A stretch of DNA of 64,000 bases from Halorubrum sp. CSM-61 (GCF_003781945.1 NZ_RJJW01000002.1:186015-250014), one strand, 5' to 3'. Counted from the first letter of the stretch, positions 1 through 9,358 are shown. Numbers and translations: made by a program. Notes: a model not told the origin generated them from the sequence alone.

Positions 1-80
1 ACAGAGCATACGTGACCGCTTCTCTCTTGAAAACCCGATCGTCCCTGGGCGTTTTCGCGGATCGCTGGAGCCGCAACAAG

Positions 81-90
81 ATATATATAC
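81..90 (+). promoter_or_regulatory. TATA box of the first zinc-finger gene
   Basis: The run ATATATATAC lies 24 nt before the ATG at 114. That is the spacing of haloarchaeal promoters that give leaderless or nearly leaderless transcripts. It supports the ATG at 114 over longer in-frame starts. Confidence 0.55.
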
Positions 91-113
91 TCGCGTGGCA
101 TTCACTAGCATGC

Positions 114-296
114 ATGTCTAGTAGTGCACCCAGCGCGGACGACGACGTGTTCGACGAGTTCCTGTCCGATCACGGCCACGAGACGGAGATCGTACGCTGG
201 GAGCGATCTTATAACAAGCTTCAGTGTCCGGAGTGCGGTGCGCTACACCCCGAGGGAACAGCGCGGTGTGACGTGTGCGACTGGCGTCCGACCTGA
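114..296 (+). CDS. Small HVO_0416-like zinc-finger protein
   Basis: This encodes a 60-residue acidic protein with two CxxC knuckles, CPEC at about residues 38-41 and CDVC at about 52-55, which together could bind one zinc ion. The N-terminal half is acidic and carries WERSYNKLQCPECG before the first knuckle. From memory it resembles a small haloarchaeal zinc-finger family typified by HVO_0416; that assignment is not tested here. The ATG at 114 was chosen because a TATA box lies 24 nt upstream and longer in-frame starts would have to begin upstream of the promoter. Its role is unknown; such proteins are often small regulators or interaction modules. It stands alone on the plus strand. Confidence 0.75.
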   Translation: MSSSAPSADDDVFDEFLSDHGHETEIVRWERSYNKLQCPECGALHPEGTARCDVCDWRPT

Positions 297-384
297 CGCC
301 GACGGCGTCGTACAGTCGATTAGCGGTTTTCTTTCGAGCGGAGTCGGCGGCAGTATTATGTAGTATCAATCGATAGTGGCGAGT

Positions 385-543
385 ATGCCGACCTGCCAGA
401 ACTGCGGTTCGTTCGTCACGACCGACTACGTTCGGGTGTTCACGCCGAACGAGGTCGATCGGCCCCGAGTCTGTCCCGCCTGCGAGGACCTCGTCCGCGA
501 CGGCGCCGACGTGCGCGAGGCGCGGGCAACGCGAAGCAACTGA
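385..543 (+). CDS. DUF7563-like small CxxC protein
   Basis: This 52-residue protein was too short for routine calling but has clear coding features. It has an N-terminal CQNC (residues 4-7) and a second CPAC (about 30-33), giving a four-cysteine zinc site, followed by a charged tail. The pattern MPTCQNCGSFVTxDYxRVF matches the haloarchaeal DUF7563 family as I recall it. An AT-rich TATA-like stretch (about 352-361) lies 25-30 nt before the ATG, consistent with a leaderless mRNA. The function is not known. The same-strand helicase begins 126 nt downstream and has its own TTTAAG promoter element. Confidence 0.75.
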   Translation: MPTCQNCGSFVTTDYVRVFTPNEVDRPRVCPACEDLVRDGADVREARATRSN

Positions 544-669
544 CGGCGGCGACCCGACAGCGACCATGTCGACGCCCCGACGGAAGACGCGGAGACGCCC
601 CGACGCGACGTTCCCTCCGGAGCGGCCCGAGCCACGGCGTTTAAGGAGAACCGGAGTCAGGAGTAGACA

Positions 670-2514
670 ATGACCGATCCCACGGTGACGCGACTGTTCG
701 GCGGTCCGGGCAGCGGGAAGACCACGGCGCTTCTGGACCGCGTCGAGGGGATCCTCGAGGACGACGAGGCCGACGTCCGCGACGTGCTCGTCGTCTCGTA
801 CACGCGCGCCGCCGCCGCCGAGATCCGCGAGCGGCTCGCCGAGCGCCTCGACATCTCCCCCCGCAGCCTCCAGGGGAACGTCTGTACCATGCACGCGAAG
901 GCGTACGAGCTGCTCGACCTCTCTCGCGGCGACGTGGTCGGCGAGGACGACAAGGAGGCGTTCTGCGAGGAGTACGGCATCGAGTTCGAGGACCAGCACG
1001 GCGGCGCGGGGCGGCGGACCGCGCGGTCGACGACGATCGGCAACAAGATCATCGCCACCTCGCAGTGGCTCCAGCGCACCGAGCGCGACGTGGCCGACTG
1101 GTACGACGTGCCCTTCCAGTGGAACGTCGAGGAGGTCCGGCTCCCGCCCGAGGAGGACCCGAACGCCCAGCAGGGGAACAAGTACACGCCGACGTGGCCC
1201 TCCGACGACGACCGGATCGACATCCCCGAGACGATCCGCGCGTGGCGCGGCTACAAGGGCGACCACGACCTCGTCGGCTTCGCGGACATGCTCGAACGCG
1301 TCGCGCAGCGCTCGCTGGTCCCGAACGTCGAGTACCTGATCATCGACGAGTTCCAGGACATCACGACGCTGCAGTACAACGTCTTCGAGGAGTGGAAACC
1401 GCACATGCGGAAGGTGCTCATCGCCGGCGACGACGACCAGGTCGTCTACGCGTGGCAGGGCGCCGACCCCGACCTCCTGCTGGACACCGAGGTCGACGAG
1501 GACGTCGTCCTCCCGAACTCCTACCGGCTCCCCTCCGAGATCCTCAACGTCGTCAACGCCGAGATCCGTCACATCGACAAGCGACAGGAGAAGGACCTCC
1601 ACCCCCGCAAGGAGGGCGGCACCGTCGAGGCGATCGAGTCGCCGTCGATGCTCGAGCTCGTCCGGAACGTCCGGTACACGGTCGAGGACGACGAGGGCAG
1701 CGTGATGTGTCTGTTCCGGGCGCGCTACCAGATGTTCGACTTCATCGACGAGTTCATCGACCACGGGATCCCCTTTACCATGCTGACCGACGGCCGGATG
1801 TGGACCGACCGCGTGCAGGACTACGTCAGCGCCATCGAGAAGGCCGACGCCGGCGACCCCGTGAACGGGCTGGAGGCCCGACGCCTCGCCGACATGCTGC
1901 AGGACTCGGCGTTCGGCACCCACGAGCGCGACGAGTTCTACGACTTCCTCGACGACCGCGAGGAGGCGGCCGACGCCGACGACGTCTCCCTGATCGAGGT
2001 GACGCGCGACGAGCTCGACGAGTTCATCCCCTTCATGCCGGACGCCGCGAGCGCCGACGACATGGTCCGGAAGGTGACGAGCTTCCAGCGGAAGTCGATG
2101 GGCGCGTACTTCGGCGGCGACTACGAGGGAGCGGACCCGACCCGCGTCCGCGTCGGTACCATCCACTCCGCGAAGGGCCGCGAGGCCGACCACGTGTTCG
2201 TCGCGACCGACCTCACCGAGAAGGTGGTCGAGCAGATGGCGGCCTCGCTCGACGACCCGACCGACGTGGACGGCGTCGAGGAGTTCACGAAGACCACGAG
2301 CCCCGTCCCCGTCCTCACCGACAACGAGCGCCGCGTGTTCTACGTCGGGATGTCCCGCGCCCGCGAGCGGTTGGTGATCATGGAGAGCCTCATCAGCGGG
2401 GCGCCGACGCTCCCGATCAGCGTCCTGCTCTTCAACGAGCTCCGCGACGAGCCCGCACAGGAGCTCGTCGAGGAGGTGCAGGCGGAGCTGGCCGTCCCCG
2501 AACCCGAGCCGTGA
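670..2514 (+). CDS. UvrD/Rep-family superfamily I DNA helicase
   Basis: The 614-residue protein shows the superfamily 1A helicase motifs in order. Walker A is GGPGSGKT (about residues 11-18) and motif Ia includes VVSYTRAAAAEIRERL. DEFQD is Walker B/motif II (about 226-230), GDDDQVVYAWQGA is motif III, and NSYRLPSEI is motif IV. GTIHSAKGREADHVF is motif V and YVGMSRARERL is motif VI. The family unwinds DNA 3'-5' using ATP in repair and in removing proteins from DNA. It is shorter than bacterial UvrD (about 720 residues), so accessory subdomains are reduced. A GTTTAAG element about 30 nt upstream supports the ATG. The stop overlaps the GTG of the following peptidase gene, suggesting co-transcription and translational coupling. 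Confidence 0.93.
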   Translation: MTDPTVTRLFGGPGSGKTTALLDRVEGILEDDEADVRDVLVVSYTRAAAAEIRERLAERLDISPRSLQGNVCTMHAKAYELLDLSRGDVVGEDDKEAFCEEYGIEFEDQHGGAGRRTARSTTIGNKIIATSQWLQRTERDVADWYDVPFQWNVEEVRLPPEEDPNAQQGNKYTPTWPSDDDRIDIPETIRAWRGYKGDHDLVGFADMLERVAQRSLVPNVEYLIIDEFQDITTLQYNVFEEWKPHMRKVLIAGDDDQVVYAWQGADPDLLLDTEVDEDVVLPNSYRLPSEILNVVNAEIRHIDKRQEKDLHPRKEGGTVEAIESPSMLELVRNVRYTVEDDEGSVMCLFRARYQMFDFIDEFIDHGIPFTMLTDGRMWTDRVQDYVSAIEKADAGDPVNGLEARRLADMLQDSAFGTHERDEFYDFLDDREEAADADDVSLIEVTRDELDEFIPFMPDAASADDMVRKVTSFQRKSMGAYFGGDYEGADPTRVRVGTIHSAKGREADHVFVATDLTEKVVEQMAASLDDPTDVDGVEEFTKTTSPVPVLTDNERRVFYVGMSRARERLVIMESLISGAPTLPISVLLFNELRDEPAQELVEEVQAELAVPEPEP

Positions 2515-3863
2515 GCGACGACGGATTCGGCCAGATTCGTCCCCTCCGAACCGACCTCGCCCCGATCGCCGAGGCGGTCGCGGACGCGGGCGCCGACGCC
2601 TTCGTCGCCGTCGGCGACCGGTTCGACGACGACCTCCGGTACCTCACGCGCTTTGCCGGTCCGGACCGGGCGTACGCGCTGGTGGTCGTCCCGAGCCACG
2701 ACCGGGACGGCGAGAGCGGCGCCGCGGGCCGCGCCGTCCTCTGTGCCCCCTCGCTGTTCCGCGAGCAGGCCGAGCGGGAGTTCGTCGCCGGGGCGCGCGA
2801 CGGGGGTGGAGATGACGCCGAGTTCCACGACGGCGTCGCCCGCGAGGTGCGGACCGAGCGCGTCGGCGACCACGCGGGCCAGCGCGCCGCGGCGGTCGTG
2901 CGCGACCTGCTCGGCGGTAGAGATCACGGTGGCGAGGACGGCGAGAGAGACGACGGCGACCCCACCCTCCTCGTTCCCCCGCCGATCCCGCACGACGCGG
3001 CGGTGTACCTCGAACGGGCCGGCAACGCGCTCGCGTCGACCGGTGCGGTCGAGGACGCCAGATCGCGGAAGACCGACGCCGAGGTCGACCGGCTCCGCCG
3101 CGTCCAGCGCGCGGCGGTCGCGGGGATGGCGCGCGCGGAGACCGCGCTGGCCGCGAGCGAGGTCGTCGGGGCGGCGTCCGCGGGAGGGACGTCGCCCGAC
3201 GGCGACTCGGAACCCGACCGCAGGCCCGCCCTCCGCTGGGAGGGCGCCCCCCTGACGACGGAGCGCCTGCGGCGGGCGGTGAACGCGACGCTCGCGGCTC
3301 ACGGCGTCCGGGACGCGGGCGACACCGCGATCGGCGCCGGCCCGTCGGCGGCCGACCTCCACTTCGTCGGCGACGAGCCGATCCGCGCGGGCGAGACGGT
3401 GCTGATCGACGTCTCGCCGCGCGGCCCCGACGGCTACCGCGGCGACCTCACCCGGACGTTCGTCGTCGACGGCGACGGCGGCTGGGAGCGGCGGGCGTAC
3501 CTCGCGGTCGAGTCGGCCCGGAAGGTCGCGCTCGGCGAGATCGAGCCGGGCGTCCCCGCGAAAGCCGTCCACGGCGAGGCCGCCGCCGAACTGGGCGCGT
3601 ACGGGTTCGACCCGAACGCGAGGGAGGGCGAGCCCGGGTTCACCCACGGGGCCGGCCACGGCGTGGGCGTGAGCCTCCACGAGTCGCCGTCGCTGTCGAG
3701 CGGGACGGAGCTGCGACCGGGCCACGTCGTGACGGTCGAGCCGGGCGTGTACGACCCCGAGGTCGGCGGCGTCCGGCTGGAGGACCTCGTCGTCGTCACC
3801 GAGGACGGCTGCGAGGTGCTGGCCGAGTACCCGTTCGGGATCGTCCCGGCCGATCGGGAGTGA
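2511..3863 (+). CDS. M24-family metallopeptidase (Xaa-Pro peptidase-like)
   Basis: This is 450 residues from a GTG that overlaps the helicase stop (GTGA). The N-terminal creatinase-like domain is followed by a C-terminal pita-bread M24 domain. The metal ligands are visible: Asp in [10 protein letters not shown] and in GDLTRTF, His in [15 protein letters not shown], Glu in VTVEPGVY and Glu in VRLEDLVVV. These predict a two-metal aminopeptidase acting on Xaa-Pro peptides or related substrates in the cytoplasm; no signal peptide is seen. Acidic low-complexity inserts, such as around residues 105-165, are typical of halophilic versions. Annotating it as Xaa-Pro dipeptidase would be reasonable, but the substrate cannot be fixed from sequence. 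Confidence 0.9.
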   Translation: MSDDGFGQIRPLRTDLAPIAEAVADAGADAFVAVGDRFDDDLRYLTRFAGPDRAYALVVVPSHDRDGESGAAGRAVLCAPSLFREQAEREFVAGARDGGGDDAEFHDGVAREVRTERVGDHAGQRAAAVVRDLLGGRDHGGEDGERDDGDPTLLVPPPIPHDAAVYLERAGNALASTGAVEDARSRKTDAEVDRLRRVQRAAVAGMARAETALAASEVVGAASAGGTSPDGDSEPDRRPALRWEGAPLTTERLRRAVNATLAAHGVRDAGDTAIGAGPSAADLHFVGDEPIRAGETVLIDVSPRGPDGYRGDLTRTFVVDGDGGWERRAYLAVESARKVALGEIEPGVPAKAVHGEAAAELGAYGFDPNAREGEPGFTHGAGHGVGVSLHESPSLSSGTELRPGHVVTVEPGVYDPEVGGVRLEDLVVVTEDGCEVLAEYPFGIVPADRE

Positions 3864-3878
3864 ACTCGGACGGAGAGC

Positions 3879-4205
3879 CTACTTCTCGACCGCGGTCGCG
3901 TCCTCGGGTCTCGACTCGGTCTCTTCCGCCGTCGAGTCCGCGTCGGTCGAGCCCTCGTCCGCGGGATCGAGAGCGGCGAGCCCGCGGAGCTGTCGGGGGA
4001 GCAGCCCCGCGAGCAGTCCCCGAACGATCCGCCCCGGATCGAGGAAGTACTGCGGGAGCACGACCATCGCGGCGGCGACGACGAGCAGGCCGACGCCGAG
4101 CGCGACCTCGCCGGCGAACAGCCGGACGACCGCGTAGTTCGCGAGCGGGAGGGCGAAGATCAGCGACGCCGCCAGCCCGATCATATCGGTCAACCCGAGT
4201 CTCAT
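3879..4205 (-). CDS. Small two-TM membrane protein (DUF7533-like)
   Basis: This 108-residue protein runs convergent to the peptidase gene. Residues about 5-28 and 32-54 are strongly hydrophobic and form two helices. Then comes a short amphipathic segment around [20 protein letters not shown] and an acidic, Thr/Glu-rich tail that is probably cytoplasmic. Similar short haloarchaeal membrane proteins carry the DUF7533 label, which I give from memory. There is no catalytic motif and no operon partner; riboflavin synthase is divergent. Function unknown. Confidence 0.7.
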   Translation of the reverse strand: MRLGLTDMIGLAASLIFALPLANYAVVRLFAGEVALGVGLLVVAAAMVVLPQYFLDPGRIVRGLLAGLLPRQLRGLAALDPADEGSTDADSTAEETESRPEDATAVEK

Positions 4206-4332
4206 TGCGACCGGGTTGGCTCCCGGGGGTCAAAAGGGGCGCGGCGTCGGCGGCGCGGAGTCGTGGGACGCGGCCGCAGCGGGTCCCGAGCGAACACCGA
4301 ACCGATATGTGTCGCGCGCGCCCAGTTCCGGT

Positions 4333-4980
4333 ATGTTCACCGGCATCGTCGAGGACACCGGAACCGTCCGGGAGCGGACCGAGACCGAGGACGGGCTCCG
4401 GCTCCGGATCGCCGTCGACGGGTTCGACGACCTCCACCACGGCCAGTCGATCAGCGTCAGCGGCGTCTGTCTCACGGTCGAGGAGTACGGCAGTGGCGCG
4501 GACGCCGGCGAGAGCGACGACGGAGGCACCGACGACGGCGACGCAGACGCCGATTGGTTCGAAGTGTTCCTCGCGAGCGAGACGGTCGCGAAGACGTACC
4601 TCGGCGAGGTCGCCGCGGGCGACGCGGTCAACGTCGAGCGGGCGATGCCCGCCGACGGGCGGTTCGACGGCCACGTCGTGCAGGGCCACGTCGACACCGT
4701 CGCCGAGGTGACGGCGAGCGAGCGCGTCGGCGAGGACTGGCGGTTCACCTTCTCGATCCCCGAGGGACACGACGACTACCTCGTCGACAAGGGGTCGGTC
4801 ACGCTTGACGGCATCTCGCTGACGGTCGCCGAGAAGCGGGCCGAGGAGTTCGACGTCGCGATCATCCCGACGACCTACGAGCTGACGACGCTCTCGGCGA
4901 AGTCGGTCGGCGACCCGGTCCACCTGGAAGTGGACGTGATCGCGAAGTACGTCGAGAACATGATCGGCGGGGACGTCTAG
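4333..4980 (+). CDS. ribE: Riboflavin synthase (alpha-type, two lumazine-binding domains)
   Basis: This is 215 residues from an ATG giving the diagnostic N-terminus MFTGIVEDTG. Two lumazine-binding barrels follow. The first contains GQSISVSGVCLTV and the second GHVVQGHVDTVAEV and DKGSVTLDGISLTV. The C-terminus ends KYVENMIGG as in trimeric riboflavin synthases. It catalyses dismutation of two 6,7-dimethyl-8-ribityllumazine molecules to riboflavin plus the pyrimidinedione. An acidic Gly/Asp/Glu-rich insert of about 23 residues (about 55-77) sits in the first barrel and looks like a halophile-specific surface loop. It is a single gene here; no other rib gene is adjacent. Confidence 0.95.
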   Translation: MFTGIVEDTGTVRERTETEDGLRLRIAVDGFDDLHHGQSISVSGVCLTVEEYGSGADAGESDDGGTDDGDADADWFEVFLASETVAKTYLGEVAAGDAVNVERAMPADGRFDGHVVQGHVDTVAEVTASERVGEDWRFTFSIPEGHDDYLVDKGSVTLDGISLTVAEKRAEEFDVAIIPTTYELTTLSAKSVGDPVHLEVDVIAKYVENMIGGDV

Positions 4981-5200
4981 CTGACGTTCGGGGCGGGAAG
5001 CGCGGGAAGATGACCCTCAGTATCGTGGCCTGGACCCTCTGGGGTTGAGACGACGCAGCCGGAGTCGGTTTGTGACGCCGATCGCCTCAGTTCCGCATAC
5101 CAGTGATTTTTCGGTGAATAAAAATGCAAAAAGGACCTGTACCTAGACTTATACCATTACTCAAGTAATTATATCTCCTTTCTCCCCACATACATCAATC

Positions 5201-5210
5201 TTATATACAA
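5201..5210 (+). promoter_or_regulatory. TATA box of the amine-oxidase-like gene, in an AT-rich tract
   Basis: Positions about 5100-5220 are strikingly AT-rich against the GC-rich background. TTATATACAA at 5201-5210 lies 23-32 nt before the ATG at 5233, predicting a nearly leaderless transcript. The remaining 4981-5100 gap shows nothing recognisable. Confidence 0.5.
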
Positions 5211-5232
5211 CTCTTTGTGACAATTGGTCGCA

Positions 5233-7212
5233 ATGTCAGAGAAACGATCGGTTAAATCGCTACCACGCAGGACGTATCTCAAACTCGCTGGAGCGGCTGG
5301 CGGTGTGACAGCACTCGCCGGGTGTTCGGGGTTCGGCGACTCACAGGAATCTCCCTCACAGGAGTTTGAAGGAGCCTCTGAATCCGGCGAGAGGGAAGGG
5401 CTGACGAGTAGTATTCCGGACATCCGACTGGACACCGCAAGGTTCGCTTCCGAGCGCTCGTTCGACAACGACGGGTACGAGCGGATGCATCTCTACCGGA
5501 AGAGCCGTGCGGTCGAGACGCTGCTCGGGGATCCCCGGGTTAACGATCTGGTCGGGGACTGGATCGGCGCGTTCGAGGTCTACGAGGTGCTGACGAACCA
5601 CCTCGAGGTCGTCAGTCTCCAAGGGCCGGCGTCGTTCACCGTCGAGGAGATCGGGTTCCCGTACCCCGGCGAGGAGATCAGCGAGGACGCCGAGGCGACC
5701 TTCGAGATCACCGCGGAGGAGCGGCAAACCGTATACGGGCTGATCGACCGGCACACCGACGAGATCGTCGGCCTAGAGATTACGGAACCGGAGGACGTGA
5801 GCTGGGAGAAGACCCAGAATGCCGAGGACATCGAACACGGACACCTGATCCTCGAGAGTGATGTCGTCCAGGAGGAGTTCGGCGATCTGAGCGAGTATAA
5901 GTGGTACCCCTCTTGGAAGGGGTCCGGCGGCGGGTTCACCGGTCTTGGCGCGGGGGATCTCAGACACGGGATGGGCGGTACCGCGGCGCTGTACGTTGAG
6001 GACGACGGCGAGTTGAAGGTAATAAGCGCGTTCTTAGACGGGTCCGGAGACGAGCCCGAACTGATCAACGTCACCGTTGTCGACAACGCCGTCGAGTACC
6101 AGCCACCGGACCTCGCCAGCGACGTCGTCCCGGTGGAGAACTCCGTCGTCGACGAGGTCCCCGGCGTGCCGTTCGAAAAACGCCCCTACTACACTGCAAA
6201 CGAGGGCTGGCACCGGATCGAACCGCCCGAGAGTAGCTTCGAGCAGAGCGACTGGTCGATCGAGTGGCAAGATCCCACGTATGAGGGGATCACGATGACG
6301 GGATCGTACAACGGCAAACCGGTGTTCGAGGCGTTAAACACGCCGATGACGATCACCGGGTACTACCTCCCGCCCCGCGAGGGCCGGATGACACGCGAGT
6401 ACTACTTCCCCGACGACGACACGGTCTTCACCGGCGATCTCGCCTTCTGGGATGTTCACGGGACCGATTTCGGCGGACCCGGACTGCTCTCGAAGATCGA
6501 CTTTCCCGCGGACAATGGACGGCCGAGCGGCTTCCAGCTTAAAACGCATTACCACACCGGTGCGGAGGGGCTCGAGAGCGTCGACTTCCACTCTGGGTTC
6601 CGGTTCGGCCCGTACAACTACGACATCGCCTACGACTTCTACGAGGACGGCGTGTTGCGGCCGGTGTTCCGGCGGGCCGGCCCCGGCTTCGTAAAGCAGT
6701 TCGTGAACAAGGTGCAAGCGAACTCCGAGAGTTACGCCGAAAACGGCAGCTACGAGGAGCGCGTCGTTCAGCACTACACCTCGACGCAGGCGTTCGACAT
6801 CACGCCCGGAACCGAAAGCGGCGTGGCGGTCGAGCTGTTCGACGGCGACGAGTGGACGGAACCCGACGAGGAGTTCTACGTCGGCGGCGACCCGGGCATG
6901 AAAGCGCGCTTCAGTAACCCCGACGGTCCCGAGGCGGTCGATATTCCGCTCGACGACGACACCGAACTCGTCGTCGTCCGCCGCCACGAGGACGAGATAG
7001 GACCCGGCGAGGCGACGGCAGAACGGCTCGTGGACGAGGAGACGCCGTCGAATCTATATCACCCCGCGCAGTACGTCGACGGCGAGTCGATCCAAGGCGA
7101 GCGGCTGATCGTCTGGCTGTTGATGGTGGGAGCGACCAACCAGGTCCCCTACCCCTCCGGGACGACGAACTTCACGACGACCGGTCACATCGAACTCACC
7201 GGCTACGAGTAA
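5233..7212 (+). CDS. Exported copper-amine-oxidase-like lipoprotein with altered copper site
   Basis: The 659-residue protein has a Tat signal (RRTYLKLAGAAGG, about 12-24) and a lipobox ending LAGC, so it should be exported folded and lipid-anchored. The body resembles copper amine oxidases. GKPVFEALNTPMTI matches the family's GRPVLYRASIAEM region. PYNYDIAYDFYEDG matches TVGNYDYGFYWYFYQDG, where the Tyr of NYD becomes the TPQ cofactor; here it is Tyr463. In the family two copper His lie about 49 and 51 residues after TPQ. Here those positions are Val512 and His514. The third His, in the GVTHIP motif near the C-terminus, appears as Asn636 (GATNQVP). One of three ligands remains, so classic amine oxidase activity is doubtful. 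It precedes the DyP-like gene by 4 nt. GC looks lower than in neighbouring genes. Confidence 0.7.
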   Translation: MSEKRSVKSLPRRTYLKLAGAAGGVTALAGCSGFGDSQESPSQEFEGASESGEREGLTSSIPDIRLDTARFASERSFDNDGYERMHLYRKSRAVETLLGDPRVNDLVGDWIGAFEVYEVLTNHLEVVSLQGPASFTVEEIGFPYPGEEISEDAEATFEITAEERQTVYGLIDRHTDEIVGLEITEPEDVSWEKTQNAEDIEHGHLILESDVVQEEFGDLSEYKWYPSWKGSGGGFTGLGAGDLRHGMGGTAALYVEDDGELKVISAFLDGSGDEPELINVTVVDNAVEYQPPDLASDVVPVENSVVDEVPGVPFEKRPYYTANEGWHRIEPPESSFEQSDWSIEWQDPTYEGITMTGSYNGKPVFEALNTPMTITGYYLPPREGRMTREYYFPDDDTVFTGDLAFWDVHGTDFGGPGLLSKIDFPADNGRPSGFQLKTHYHTGAEGLESVDFHSGFRFGPYNYDIAYDFYEDGVLRPVFRRAGPGFVKQFVNKVQANSESYAENGSYEERVVQHYTSTQAFDITPGTESGVAVELFDGDEWTEPDEEFYVGGDPGMKARFSNPDGPEAVDIPLDDDTELVVVRRHEDEIGPGEATAERLVDEETPSNLYHPAQYVDGESIQGERLIVWLLMVGATNQVPYPSGTTNFTTTGHIELTGYE

Positions 7213-7216
7213 CAGG

Positions 7217-8524
7217 ATGGATCGATCGGAGGTTCCGGCGGTGACATCGAGCGAGAACGAGTCCGGCGCGTCCCGGCGACAGTTCGTGCGCCGCGTCGTG
7301 GCCGCCGGCGGGGCGACCGCGCTTGCGGCCTGTCTCGACGGGCAGGGCCGCGACGCGCTCGACGCGCCGCCCGGGAGCGATCCAGAGACGCTCCCCGACC
7401 GACAGCACGCCTGGAACCAGACGCTCCCGACCGACTCCGACGGAACCGTCGGCCGGGCGTCACACCACGTGTTCCTGCGCCTGGCGCTGACGAGTGCCCC
7501 GAACCGGACGGACCGCGAACGCGTCGAAGCGGCACTCCGGAGCGTAGAGCGGGCGCTCGAATGGGGACCAGATGGCGTACTCTTTACGCTCGGGTACACA
7601 CCGGCGTACTTCAACCGGTACGAGCAGTCAATCGACGCCGTCGATCTTCCCGACCCGGATCCGATCACCGCCATCACCGCCGAAAGCCGGATCGACGTCG
7701 ACGACGGCGACGCCATGTTACATCTCGCGAGCGAGGATCCGGCGGTGGTCCTCGCAGTCGAAGAGGCGCTCTTCGGCGAGAACGACTCGCTCAACGGCCA
7801 TGACGTCGGGGAGACGCTCGCGCCGGTCTTCGAGCGGACGAACCGTCGGACCGGATTCGTCGGGTCGGGACTCCCAGCCGACCGTCAGACCGGACTTGAC
7901 GGGGTTCCAGAAGGCGAACCCGTGCCCGAGGAGGCGCCCTTCTTCATGGGATTTCGGTCCGGGTTTCGGAAGAGTCAGGCGACCGAGGACCGCGTGACGA
8001 TCCGGTCCGGGCCGTTCGCGGGCGGTACGACCCAACACTTCGAGTCGATCGAACTCAACCTCGACATCTGGTTCGACGACAACGACCACGAACAGCGCGT
8101 CGCGCGGATGTTCAGCCCCGAACACGCGGCAGAGGAAGCAGTCGGAACCGTGGGTGAGCGACTGGGAGCGGCGACCGGAGCCACCGACGTCACCGACGAT
8201 ATCCACGATCACGCCCGGGAGCACGGCACGGTCGGCCACGCCCAGAAGCTTGCTCAGGCACGCGAGGACGGAGAGCCGGTACTTCTCAGACGGGATGTCA
8301 ACACGACGGAGGGCGACGCCGCAGGGCTTCAGTTCCTCTCGCTCCAGCGACGGATGTCGGAGTTCACCGCCGCTAGAGAGGCGATGCTCGGCGAGCGGTT
8401 CCACCAGTACGGACTCGGTCCGCGACAGCCAAACGGGATCCTCCAGTACATCCGCGTCCGCAGCTGGGGGAGTTACCTGATCCCCCCGCGGGGGAGCCGG
8501 GCGCTCCCGCGGCCGTCCCAGTGA
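7217..8524 (+). CDS. Exported DyP-peroxidase-like lipoprotein (DUF7405-like)
   Basis: The 435-residue protein has a Tat signal (SRRQFVRRVVAAGG, about 20-33) followed by LAAC, a lipobox. The core matches the dye-decolourising peroxidase fold. MGFRSGFRKS sits where DyP has the GxxDG motif. VGHAQK (His341) sits at the proximal haem ligand, then VLLRRD, then LQFLSLQRRMSEFTAAREAM like the family's GLLFIAFQ..QF segment. The spacing between the two key positions is 93 residues, as in EfeB-type members. The catalytic Asp of GxxDG is Ser248 here, so peroxidase chemistry may be changed. Haem binding through His341 remains plausible. Four nt separate it from the amine-oxidase-like gene, so the two form an operon. 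The haloarchaeal family name DUF7405 is from memory. Confidence 0.7.
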   Translation: MDRSEVPAVTSSENESGASRRQFVRRVVAAGGATALAACLDGQGRDALDAPPGSDPETLPDRQHAWNQTLPTDSDGTVGRASHHVFLRLALTSAPNRTDRERVEAALRSVERALEWGPDGVLFTLGYTPAYFNRYEQSIDAVDLPDPDPITAITAESRIDVDDGDAMLHLASEDPAVVLAVEEALFGENDSLNGHDVGETLAPVFERTNRRTGFVGSGLPADRQTGLDGVPEGEPVPEEAPFFMGFRSGFRKSQATEDRVTIRSGPFAGGTTQHFESIELNLDIWFDDNDHEQRVARMFSPEHAAEEAVGTVGERLGAATGATDVTDDIHDHAREHGTVGHAQKLAQAREDGEPVLLRRDVNTTEGDAAGLQFLSLQRRMSEFTAAREAMLGERFHQYGLGPRQPNGILQYIRVRSWGSYLIPPRGSRALPRPSQ

Positions 8525-8659
8525 ACGGCGAGCGGGGCATCCACGGCGGCCCCGATCATTCGCCGATCCCTGCCTCCGACGGATCCGATAGCACAGACCG
8601 GTCCGAAAGCACCAAGAAGCGATGGACGATTCGGCGGAAAACCACCGAGTCTCGATTCC

Positions 8660-9358
8660 TCAGGCGTCCTTCGCGCCCTCGACGGTCTCGCGGACGGCGT
8701 CGACGCCCTCGTCGTGGAGCAGGTCGCCGACGACGATCACGTCGCTGTGGGCGGCCATCTCGTTGGCCGACTCGTAGCCGTGGATCCCGCCGCCGTAGAA
8801 GAGGGCGGCCTCGTCGAGCGCGTCGTGGGCGGCCGCGACCTTCTCCGTGTCGCCGAACGTGCCCGAGTACTCGACGTAGACGATCTCCTGGCCGAACATG
8901 CGCTCGGCCACCTTCGCGTACGCCTCCACGTCGTCGGCGCTGAGGTCGCAGTCGGCCTCGGTCAGCTGGGCGACCGACGCCTCGGGGTTCATCACGATGT
9001 ACGCCTCGGTGTGCGTCCGGTCCCAGTCGAGGTCGTCGATGCGGACCCACTCCTTGTGCGCGCCGGTGATCCAGAACGGGCCGCCCGCGTTGAACACGGT
9101 CGGGATCAGGTAGCCGTCGAGGGCGGGCGAGTCGATGACGACGCCCGGGTTCGACGGCTCCTGGTACAGCGGCACGTCGTACTCTGCGGCGGCGTCGACG
9201 ACGCGGCTCATCTTCTCCGCGGTGACGTCGAGGGTCCCGCCGATCTCGATCGCGTCGGTCCCGGTCCGGCAGACGTCCTCGAAGGTGTCGTCCCCGTACA
9301 GCTCCTTGTCGGGGTCGACCTTCAGCACGTGGTCCCAGTCGTCCCACGGGTTGTTCAT
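8660..9358 (-). CDS. Phosphoglycerol geranylgeranyltransferase (GGGP synthase)
   Basis: The 232-residue TIM-barrel enzyme makes the first ether bond of archaeal lipids from sn-glycerol-1-phosphate and geranylgeranyl diphosphate. The haloarchaeal group I sequence is recognisable. It starts [20 protein letters not shown], followed by [15 protein letters not shown], then [12 protein letters not shown] and [32 protein letters not shown] is the phosphate-binding loop region, and [13 protein letters not shown] follows. The ATG at 9358 was chosen because upstream in-frame sequence is low-complexity and lies outside the family's usual length. It is 74 nt downstream of cetZ on the same strand. Confidence 0.93.
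   Translation of the reverse strand: MNNPWDDWDHVLKVDPDKELYGDDTFEDVCRTGTDAIEIGGTLDVTAEKMSRVVDAAAEYDVPLYQEPSNPGVVIDSPALDGYLIPTVFNAGGPFWITGAHKEWVRIDDLDWDRTHTEAYIVMNPEASVAQLTEADCDLSADDVEAYAKVAERMFGQEIVYVEYSGTFGDTEKVAAAHDALDEAALFYGGGIHGYESANEMAAHSDVIVVGDLLHDEGVDAVRETVEGAKDA

Noticed and set aside
118-2193. Long minus-strand frame opposite the helicase
   Set aside because: Val/Leu/Arg-rich shadow of a GC-rich plus-strand gene; no promoter and no known domain.
1065-2510. Upstream extension of the M24 peptidase frame
   Set aside because: It lies inside the helicase gene and is an Arg/Pro-rich shadow translation; the GTG at 2511 is the real start.
4981-5100. A small RNA or tRNA between riboflavin synthase and the amine-oxidase-like gene
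   Set aside because: Short stems can be drawn but none resembles a known RNA family.
8525-8655. A gene between the DyP-like gene and GGGP synthase
   Set aside because: Only short shadow frames and no promoter-like element.
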